Shown here in pieces: positions 1 to 8,633 of a DNA stretch of 64,000 bases. The notes under the pieces were generated by a model. It was not told the DNA's origin and did no database searches. It saw nothing but the letters and a program-made list of their open reading frames with translations. The translations under genes and the position numbers were made by a program. The stretch is from Coriolopsis trogii (taxonomy: Eukaryota; Basidiomycota; Agaricomycetes; Polyporales; Polyporaceae), in NCBI GenBank assembly GCA_020543525.1, contig JAHYIO010000037.1, positions 2,232,001-2,296,000 on the forward strand, given 5' to 3'. Within the stretch, counting starts at the first letter, position 1; every line of letters begins with the position of its first letter.

Positions 1-824
1 GTACAGGGTCGTGATGGCATGCGAAGTGACTTCACCGGCATTGACCTGGCACGCGTCAGCGATGCGTGTGGCGACCTTCTCGTGCTTCAGCCTTTTGCGC
101 TCAGCACTGGTCATCTTCTGCAAGACACTTTCTGAGGATCGCGAGGATGCAAGAGATAACGGTGATGCATGCTTACCTTGACAATTCCATCCGATTTTGC
201 AGGTCTGGGCTTGATGATAGCCTTGCCCTTCCCCTTCGCAGGCTTGCCTTCAGCCGCCGTCTCCTCATCCGACAAACTCGGTTCTGGTTCTGAACTCTCA
301 GAGCTCTCCTCATACTCGTATTCTTTATCATCTTGCTCTTCATCATCTGTCTCGAGTCCTGCTTGCGCTTCAACCTTGCCGGAGTCACCTCGGAGCCGGA
401 TTGCCTTTCTGGACATCTTGGAACGATAGCCAGTGGGCATGGTAATTATGTAGACTTGTTCTGCTTCGTCTTCGTCCTCTCTGTTGATTTCTAATGCCGC
501 GATTCGCAGGACACCCTGCTCCTCGTGTGCCGCGATGTCAGCCCTCAATTGCTTCTTCTTGATCTTTTCAGATCTCTTCTCAAACCGACTGGCTTGAACC
601 GCTTCTCATTCACGCTTGGCCTCCTCCCAATAGATTCCGATGTCCACGGCAGGATGCCGTTCACGGTTGCCACTGCGCGTGTTGTAGGGGCGAGGCAGAC
701 TCAGTGATACATCATCTATTACCTCCGGGACTGAATCGGGGGCCACGACGCCGTTGAGAGGAGATGGAGGTCGAACATGGCGTCGTTTGTGCGAGGCTGG
801 AAGACTAGTGGGGGGAGAATGCAT
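1..824 (-). pseudogene. Plavaka-1 partner gene, 5' part with an in-frame stop
   Basis: The reading frame starts with ATG at 824 and runs leftward as a basic then acidic, low-complexity protein. It has a coiled-coil-like Lys/Glu stretch around 600-540 and a Glu/Ser-rich stretch around 380-270 followed by a Lys/Pro-rich one. A TGA at 608-606 interrupts an otherwise continuous frame. A GT-AG intron fits at 176-118, after which the frame runs off the window at base 1. Its place, divergent from the transposase, matches the partner gene of Plavaka-2 at 50164-52782, so it is probably the N-terminal half of the same kind of gene, but I see no DUF6532 part because that would lie outside the window. 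The stop could be a CGA to TGA change. Confidence 0.5.
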
Positions 825-1202
825 CAGTGGTAAGTTTTGTCCATCAATTTGCTATATCATTTCTGACTGAGAGTCTGCTGAAGGTGTAGTTAGATATTTC
901 TTGTCGCTCGCACCCTGCGCACGAATGCAGGGTGTCAGCTGTAATATTGGTGTCAATGTACTCGTGTTTTTCTCAAATCCATAGCTGTGGCCCCCGGTGG
1001 TATCTGGCATGTCCTCAGGGGTGCTTTTGGACGCTTTCTTTCGTTTGGTGCGGGTAGTCATGGAGGTAGAGATGAGCGGAAAATTGCTGCCCGTTTTGCG
1101 GCCTTGGCCAAAATTCTCCAAGTCCGAGGCGCCCTTTCGGTCTACACTCTACTATCGCAAACTCATCCTCTCTACAGCCCTTTTTCTCAACAACTTTCTG
1201 CC
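825..1202. promoter_or_regulatory. Divergent promoter region of Plavaka-1
   Basis: This 378-base stretch separates the start codons of the partner gene (824, minus) and the transposase (1203, plus). No convincing coding sequence is seen, only short overlapping frames on both strands. By position it should hold both promoters. No specific motif was recognised. Confidence 0.35.
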
Positions 1203-4200
1203 ATGGTCCGCTTTTGTAACCTCTGCCACTACTCGTTTGCCACGGAGCGTGGGTACAACGAGCACAACATACATATTCACTGATTTCCAAAACCACCACC
1301 ACCTCCATCGCACAAGGTGTATCACCCCTACCTGAACGGTATGATCATTCATAATCAGACCATATTATCAGGCTCTTGGTTACTCATTTTGATTCCCTCA
1401 GGGCGGATTTGTGATACACAAGGGAATTATCTACCTATTGGAACACCACCGCCTGCCTGCATCAATGACACAAACTTCGAGCCCTTCGATAGTCGGGAAC
1501 AATTCGAGTTCACGACATGGCATTTTGAGAAGGTCAAAACATCTGAGGGTGATCTCAATCAGCTACTGAAGAACCTAGCGGTGCAGAAGGCGAGGGAGAC
1601 AGGGGATCCGACCGCCCAGTCCTTCTACAGCAATGCAGAGGATATGCATGCGACAATTGACGCAATACAAGATGACGGGCTCCCCTGGGTCAAGTATCAC
1701 TTCAGGTATACCGGTCCAATTACACCTCAGACACTGATGTGGAAATTGAAGACCTACGTTGTGTATGCTCAAGATCCTCTCCAAGTTGCCGAAGCTATCG
1801 CACGCAACCCCAATTTTATGGAGGCCTGGAACTATGCTTCTTACGAAGAGTTCACAAGCGCGACGGTTCGCCGATTTTGCGACTTTATGTCCGGTCGCTT
1901 TGCGTATAAAAAAGCAGTGAGTATTGGTTCTTGCATGGATCATTTCCCGCCTCTTCAAAGGCTCCCATGTGTTCTGCTACTCCTACTCCGTGAGATGGCC
2001 CCTCAGGCGGTACTCCTGCATAGAAGTCTTGATTATACATCCATGGATCGTCTTATGCTCTCGCTATCTGAAGAACTTATTATGTTCTGTAACTGACGCA
2101 TTACGTGTTGCAGGATGAGCTCTCTGCCGACCCAAACAACTGTGGCGCAATGTTAACAACAATCATCCTCGGTGCAGACAAGACAACAGTGTTGGTCGCG
2201 ACTGGCCATCAAGAGTATCACCCGCTCTACATGTCCCTTGGCAACCTGCGCAATGACACCCGTCGCGCACACGGTGATGCTCTTATTCCCATTGCCTTCC
2301 TTGCCATTCCCAAGTGTATGTTTGTATCCTCTCAACCTCTATGGTCTCATCTGACAACATTTCACAGGGGGACGAGCACCAGCAACAGACGAGTTTTGTA
2401 CATTCACGAAGCAGCTGTACCACTCTTCGCTCGCACAGATCTTGAGTACTCTAAGGCCAGCAATGACGACCCCATATATTATGCAATGTCCCGACGGCCA
2501 TTACCGGCGCGCCGTCTTCCAGCTCGGACCGTTCATTGCCGATTATCCTGAGCAGGTATGCCTCGCGGGTGTGGTTTCTGGTTGGTGTCCGAAGTACAAT
2601 ATTCTTATCGCTCCATAGACATAACATGAGCTGACTAGTGATTTGTAGATGTCGAGCTTATTCTGACGAACTGAAAAAGGCCGGCCTACCGCGATTCAAA
2701 GCTCATGATGATGCAGTCATTGAGACCTTCCTTCCGGGCATAGTCTGGGATGTCTTTGGCCTGAACATTGGTGTAACAGTAAGCTAATGTCATGATTGCA
2801 TTGCCTTGTATCACTCACATTGTCCTGACAGCCTTTCACGACCCATTTCCCCCGTGCCGAGATCCATGAGCTCATCACACCCGACTTGCTGCACCAACTT
2901 ATCAAGGGCACCTTCAAGGACTATCTCATCGAATGGATGAACGAATATATACGCATTACATCAGACAGCGAGCAGGAAGCCGACAGAATAATTGAACAGA
3001 TTGATCGACGGTGAGAGAACAGTGCTATGTATGTCAATTACCGCTTGCTCATATGTGTTGTAGATTGGCAGCCGCCCCTCCTTTCCCGGGTCTCCGGCGC
3101 TTCCCGCATGGACGCAACTTCTCCCAATGGACTGGAGACGACTCGGAAGCGCTGATGAAGGTGCATCCTCATTTTGCGACTACACTGTCTACCTGTAACA
3201 AACGGACACCTCCACCAGGTCTATCTAGCGGCGATCGCTGGACTCATTCCCACCACAATTCTCCAATGCATGGCGGTATTTCTCGACTTCTGTTACATGG
3301 CCCGGCGCTCCGAGCATGACACAATATCCCTTCACACGATGGAGCAAGCTCTGGACCAATTTCACCAGCTCCGGTCTGTGTTTGTTGACACTGGTGTTCA
3401 GCCTGATGGCGTTGGACTTCCCCGTCAATATGCCCTCATCCACTACGTCTTGGTGATCCAACAATTTGGCTCCCCCAACAGCCTCTGCTCGTCTATCACG
3501 GAATCGAAACACATCAATGCCATCAAGCGCATCTGGCGTCGATCGAACCGCAACGACCCCATCGAACAGATGGTCACGACTCTCTCTCGTCTGACCAAGC
3601 TGTCAGCAGCTCGGGCAGAGTTCGGGTGCCAGGGAATGCTCCACGGTGATGTTCTCACAGCTGCACTTCTGGATCTTGCAGACAAGTTTGCGATCAACAA
3701 ACAGCACGATGCCGAGATGCTCTACGTCGCTGCCCGGGACGCTCAGGCTGCAGACGGGAACTTTGAGCATATCCAACTTGGAGAGCGCACCGGTCTGTCC
3801 TATTCCTCTTCTTGCTTCATCATATATACTCATCACGCACGTGCAGGTGTTTGGCAGCTTATGGAGCTTGCACTGGAGCTTGACCTCCCCAACCTTCGTG
3901 ACCTTGTGTCCAGATACATAAAGAACCGTTATAATCTGGACAGTGCCGGCGAAGCTTACCTGCCATATGTGTCCTCGCGAATCAAACTGGGCATACATGT
4001 CGTCGCATCAGTTGTGTATCATGCTCCCAGTGAGAGCTGTGGACACCATGGCCTGCATCGAGAGTTGATCCGGTGTACTCCCATGTGGTATGGCGAGTAC
4101 CCCCGCTACGATACAGTTCTCGTCACCTGCAACCCGAATGTATGGGGAATGCGACATTTCCGTGTCACCCGCCTTCTTCGTTTTGTTTCATTTACGTACG

Positions 4201-4484
4201 AGGGTGAGAGTCATCACTGTGCAGTGGTTCAGTGGTTCATCACCAATCCGGAGCCTGACAGGGAGACGGGCATGTGGATTGTTCACCCAGAAGTCATATT
4301 TGGTCGACGTATAACTAGCGTTGTAGCTCTCACCTCCATTGCTCGCGCATGCCATTTGATGCCACGCTACGGGCAGACATTCATTGGGGCGGACTTCCAC
4401 TTCTCAGACACACTAGATGCATTTCAGTCATACTATGTTAACCCGTACATAGATTACCATTCACATGAGGTACTGTTGTACTAG
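1203..4484 (+). pseudogene. Plavaka transposase (Plavaka-1), with one early stop
   Basis: The gene opens at ATG 1203 with a C2H2-type zinc finger (CNLC then H..H). A TGA at 1281-1283 follows directly, after which the same frame continues through HPYLNG into the first intron (about 1339-1401). Roughly eight exons can be joined with GT-AG introns. Family landmarks in order are: an N-terminal helical part (1402-1916), the first Asp block ending ADKTT (near 2180), a WCPKC zinc-binding block formed across an intron near 2593/2649, the second Asp block TPDLLHQLIKG (near 2880-2910), and the Glu block SSITESKH (near 3495). From about 3217 to 4484 a single long exon or nearly so encodes the C-terminal part. 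Apart from the early stop the coding frame looks whole, so decay is recent. Start and exon limits are my own splice choices. Confidence 0.7.
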
Positions 4485-4548
4485 TCTAATGTTCATAACG
4501 CAACCAGCCTGGATATGTACTGTTGGATTTCTGCTTGTTCGTCTTGCC

Positions 4549-4608
4549 TGTCTTAGGTGGCTTAGATGTCTTAGGCCTCAACCTAAGACACCTAAGCTAC
4601 CTAAGACA
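4549..4608. repeat. Subterminal hairpin of Plavaka-1
   Basis: Two 27-base arms, 4549-4575 and 4582-4608, are inverted copies with two mismatches and a 6-base loop. They are made of repeats of CTTAGG/CCTAAG. The hairpin lies within 80 bases of the inferred right end of Plavaka-1. Plavaka-2 has a similar arrangement of short GTAGAC repeats inside its left end (49863-49916), so this may be a transposase-binding subterminal repeat. Confidence 0.6.
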
Positions 4609-4625
4609 TTTGGGGATCCACTGAT

Positions 4626-5037
4626 ATAGTTGCCTTTACTGAAGAGGCTTAAATGGGGGGTTAAAGCAGTCTAGGTAGGAGGACTGGGTGGTGGCTGGGG
4701 GTCCAAGAGGAATGGGGATGCCTCCAGACAACCCAGGCAGGTTATGTGGAGTAACAGCATGCTGGGAAACACAGTTAGGAGAGCATATTGAGCTGGGCTG
4801 GGCAAGTATGTGGGTAGGGGAATGAGGACATATAGACTCCACTCAAAAGCCCAGGTAGATCAGACTACCACCCTCAAGACAACCCTATAATGTCCAGGTC
4901 TGCCCAGAGGGGCCCCTGCTATTGTACACCTGAGCGCTGAAATACCCTGTTTTACCACAATGCCAAATGCACATTTTTTGCGCTACTCATCTCCAAGTAG
5001 CCCAGATTGACCAAGTGCACAAGGAACAGCAAGACAA
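4626..5037. repeat. Non-coding flank of unit A
   Basis: No gene is seen. The stretch matches 30037-30420 (inverted) and 56942-57350. A 68-codon frame on minus (4842-4636) is open in all three copies, and its amino-acid changes are few, but it has no recognisable domain, so I do not call a gene. Confidence 0.6.
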
Positions 5038-5046
5038 CGTACAGGT

Positions 5047-6363
5047 TAGACTCGTGAACCAGTCGGTCGGGACCTATCCCAAAGAGGCAGGAGAACAGCG
5101 GAGTGTGAAATCGGGATAGGTCCCTAAACCGACTGGGCAAACTGGGCGCGCTTTGAGTGGGGGGTACCGTGTGAATTAAGACTTAGAGAATTCGCGAGGG
5201 AGGCTTGCAGGCGGAAGGTGTCATGAATGCGCGCATACATACTACAACATCACAGATTCAGTCCTCATACATAGTACTTAGGTCGTCCATGTCCAGAGCA
5301 ACATCAGCCTCGTCTTCTAAGGAAAATGGGATGCGCTTGGCACGGTCTTCTTCATCCCAAGGGTATATATCCCAGTAATCCGCCTCGGACATCGTGTCCA
5401 CATTGTCCTCCTCGTGCGTGAACTCCATAGGAGTGAGAGTAGATTGCGGGACGCACGGGGACTTTTCAGCCATGGAGACTGAGGTAGCAGCAGCTTGCGG
5501 GCTTGCAGACAAGATGGGAGCAGCTGCGTTACCGCGGGCATAGGAAAATGTGTATGGCGGTCCAACTACAGGAGTGACCATGCATCGTCTCTGAAGGTGA
5601 GCAAGCTGTATATTGAACTCATGCAGAGGTGCGGTCATCCGGTTCAAGCCTGCACTGGCGGCGTGAGGGACCACATCTGAGCTCTCACCATTAATGACAC
5701 GTCCGGCTTTGTGGGCGTACATGCGATGTGCTTGGCAAGTGAGAGCATGAGCTCTGCGATGTCCTTCTCGAGGTTGGGGCTCGTATGCTTGGTCCCTTGG
5801 TGGGAACCAAGATCCTGGTTGACTTGGGTCGCAAGACGGCGAAGAATATCAATATAGGGAGTGATCATGGCGAGCCACTCCCGTGCTGTGTGAGTGAGTG
5901 AATAAGTCAATACACAATGTTATGAGGGTATCTCAGAAACATACCGTGACGGTGCCGGCCAAACGTGAGTGATGTTGTGTATGAGATGTAACATCTTTCG
6001 TCACCAATGGGTCCCATCCCAGCACGCGCCAACGCTGGTCTTGAAGTATCCGACTGCGAAACAGCATGGCCTCAATAGCCCGCTTAATGGCCCAGTATAT
6101 TGCATGCATAATACGATACCTAGATACCTCCGCTATCAGTTAGTACAGTTTTTGGCAGGCGGGTCGGGTGTGATGCGCTTTCGGCGGTCAAGAGTGGCAA
6201 AACGGGGGCAGCCTGTACGCGCGAAATCTCTAAGTCTCAATTCACACGGTACCCCCCACCTAAAGCGCGCCCAGTTGGCCCAGCCTGTTCGGTGCCCTCA
6301 CAGGAGTTTACGACGGAGCTTGAATCGGTAATCTCGGCACCGAACAGGCTGGGGACGAGCCTA
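5047..6363. mobile_element. Non-autonomous TIR element with captured coding sequence
   Basis: The ends are inverted copies: left TAGACTCGTG, and right TAGGCTCGTC when read from the other strand. The similarity resumes further in as a long inverted repeat (about 5135-5195 against 6230-6290, including GGGGGGTACCGTGTGAATT). The 9 bases CGTACAGGT flank it on both sides (5038-5046 and 6364-6372). Unit copies B and C carry the uninterrupted site at this point. Each terminal region also folds on itself, for example CCAGTCGG and GGGACCTATCCC in the left end, and CAGCCTGTTCGG against its complement in the right end. The 8-10 base duplication suggests hAT or MULE; the family is not decided. No transposase is present. 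Confidence 0.75.
5258..6130 (-). pseudogene. Captured gene fragment, DUF6589-like tail
   Basis: On minus, an open exon from about 6130 to 5947 joins through a GT-AG intron (5946-5886) to a second exon that begins REWLAMITPYIDILRR and continues to about 5725. There a one-base shift is needed to reach the frame RVINGESSDV that runs to the stop at 5258. The C-terminal part is acidic (Asp/Glu-rich). The blocks LGSHQGTKHTSP and LAHLQRRCMVTPVVG resemble, from memory, the C-terminal end of agaricomycete DUF6589 proteins, which often come from transposon-related genes. The fragment lies entirely inside the TIR element, so it looks captured, and the frameshift makes it non-functional. Confidence 0.45.
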
Positions 6364-6423
6364 CGTACAGGTATCAATGTTACAAGCCCAATGTCGTATG
6401 CATCCAAACACAGCCGTCACAAA

Positions 6424-8467
6424 TCATGCCACCATGCCATTCAGATCCAACTTGCGGACCATCTCGTTGTCATGCTCGCGCTTCATCTCCGTGCCAGAAT
6501 CAACCCCGGTGGGCCATGTGATCGACATGTTGATCTCCACCGGATACCTCGCCTCACTCTCCTTCCCGCACCAGTCAAAGTCAATCAACATCGCCCCAGT
6601 GTCCGTCACCAGGATGTTCGGCCGTCGCAGGTCGCCGAAGACGAGCTGTGCATCGTGCAGCGCCTTCACCGCCTTCTTCACCGCCTCGAGAGCTCCCTTG
6701 TCGAGCCACTCGCCCGAGTTGCGCTCGCGGACAAAGTCCATCACGACCATCCACAGCCCGCCGAGCTCATCGACGCACTCGCAATAATGCAGGGTCGGCG
6801 CAAGGCCTCTCTTCGCCAGCAGTTCGTGACCCTCCTTCCCGTACCGCTTCACAAACTTGACCACGACGTCAAGGGCCCGTGCGTCAGGACCGGCACCGAC
6901 GGGTCTCGCGAGCGCGCGGAAGACAGCTTTGTCTTTGTTCGCGCCCACGGGATCTGAATCCAGCCGTGCAATGTACTCGAGCGCGTACTTCTCGTTGTCC
7001 TTGACGAACGTGTTGAACGTAGGGCCGATGAACGGAGGCGGTAGGTCGACTAGGGACAACGCATCCTTCCCTTTGCGCCGTTTGGCCGCACGCTGGACCT
7101 CGTCCTTGGGCTGCAGCTCCGCGTAGTACGTCTGGAGGGCTTGTCTCACGTTCTTCAGCGCACGTAGCATACGCGCCACGCGCTTCACCGTGTCCTCCAT
7201 CATTTCGTTCCCCTGCGGCCCGAGAAAGATGTACCCGCTGAGGCGCTGTGCAATGAGGACGTGCGCAAAGACAGCGCCCGCAAAAATGATGTACGGCCCG
7301 CAAATCCCGATGAGCATAACGGGGCAGCAGGAAGCGTCCCGGAGGGGTCGGGCCTATGCATATGATGTCGCTGCAAGTTCAGGTGATAGAATGCTCGGAG
7401 GAACCTCACCTGCGGCGAGCTAAACGTCGTGGCGTAATCACGCTCCGCCTGCGCGAGTGCATCGCTACTTCCTTCCCCGATTTCGTTCCTGATTTCCGTG
7501 AATTCGTATGGAACCGCCAAGTTCACTACTGAGCAGTATGTCTCGAGCAGAAGGTCTGCGCGAATGGTTCCGGGTGCCAACACAGACGGGGCATCCACTG
7601 AAATCCCTTCGCGAGGATACAATGCAGTTGACCGAAGGGCCATGCTTCGACCCCTCCCAGTCTCGTAAAGCCCGAGAGCGGCAACGACAACTTTGAATGC
7701 GCTAGAGAGATCGTGGGGTGTGAGTACCGCTTCACGATTGTCCAGAGCACGGGCGAATGTGGCAAAGGCCGGGAAATAGGGCGCAATAGGAGGCGGCTGC
7801 AGCGCGCAGGGACGCCAATTGTACACTGCGTCAGGGTTCTTCGGGTCCTGAATGTCTCGCTGCACCGATGCCTTCGCAGCCGCCGAAGGAGCCACCCGTT
7901 CGTAGGCTCGCTGAGCAATGTCTTCGCGACCTGACAGGCATACTCAGCGCGCGTTGCCACACAAATCAGGAAAGTACTCACTGTCTTTCGAACCGGTGAG
8001 AGCTGGGAGGCGTGATCAGTCGTGTTACAGACAAATACATAGGGACGTCTCCATGAGCACGCACCTGCTTTGCTGGCGACGATGAAATGCAGGTTGTCGC
8101 GAGGTGGCCCACCAGGGAAGAGTTCGTTGAGCTGATGAGCACTCGTGATTATCCTGTCCTCGTCATCACAATGCTGCCGAAGCCATTCACGACCACGCTC
8201 GACCAAAGTCTGTGGTGGTTCAAGGGGCAGATCGAGAGGCTAGAGAACATGAGAAGAGCGGCTCGGAGCCAACGGCGATGATGGACATACAGCGTAGAAG
8301 GCAACTGGTACTTTGACGATGTGGTTCCTGAGAGCCTCCTGTCTTTCTAGGAGCTGATCCCACAATACTCCGAAGAATCTATCATCATCAGAAGAGCGTA
8401 TAACAAAGAAAGGGCCGCGATCCCAGTCAGGATCAAGATACAAGAATGTGCAGTGAACGTTGGTCAT
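6424..8467 (-). CDS. Crinkler-type protein with kinase-like tail, copy A
   Basis: Five exons give an open 607-residue protein: 8467-8291, 8239-8065, 8002-7982, 7930-7410 and 7353-6424, all with GT-AG introns of 51-62 bases and consistent phases. Residues 1-117 resemble a Crinkler header; its end, LFPGGPPRDNLHFIV, fits the conserved header boundary seen in fungal CRN proteins. A middle helical domain follows (residues about 125-300). The last exon carries a kinase-like fold: VVVKFVKRYG (Lys near 460), FGDLRRPN (catalytic Asp and Asn, near 536; the usual His is Phe) and LIDFDWCGKE (metal-binding Asp, near 555). Fungal Crinklers are thought to act in conflict or heterokaryon settings; the substrate is unknown. 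The gene is head to head with the ArfGAP fragment, 166 bases apart. Header identity is by motif recall only. Confidence 0.72.
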
Positions 8468-8633
8468 GGTTGTGGTTCAAAGTCAAGGAGCGTCATAAGC
8501 GCTGGCGAGGACGCTCTGGAAAGCAAGTCCCACGTGGCCCCGCGAGCATGTCGGGATCCCGCCTTCAACCAGCATCCGCCATCTCCTCCATCCTCGTCTC
8601 CATCCGCGAGCTTGACTAACTGTGCCGAGACAG
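8468..8633. promoter_or_regulatory. Head-to-head spacer between Crinkler A and the ArfGAP fragment
   Basis: This 166-base spacer should contain the Crinkler promoter on minus. On plus, its right end is a natural 3' splice site: a branch-point-like TGACTAAC at 8613-8620, then CAG directly before the ATG codon at 8634. That shows the ArfGAP sequence begins at the second exon of an older gene whose first exon is missing. The same spacer is present in copies B and C. Confidence 0.55.

Larger units (their letters stand above)
1..4625. mobile_element. Plavaka-1, partial and decaying DNA transposon
   Basis: This is a Plavaka-type cut-and-paste element with two divergent genes: transposase on plus and a partner gene on minus. 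The left end lies outside the window. The right end is placed near 4625, because from about 4626 the sequence aligns with unit copies B and C and to its left it does not. The reverse strand of that end begins ATCAGTGG, which loosely resembles the CATCAGG terminus of Plavaka-2 at 56418. A strong hairpin built of CTTAGG-type repeats lies just inside this end. In-frame stop codons in both genes suggest the copy is no longer active. The family call rests on the transposase; the exact right end is inferred. Confidence 0.7.

Noticed and set aside
7200..7410. Continuation of the Crinkler exon 4 frame to 7200 without splicing
   Set aside because: It leaves the conserved frame; the GT-AG intron 7409-7354 restores the kinase frame in all three copies, and copy C has a one-base change there that only an intron tolerates.
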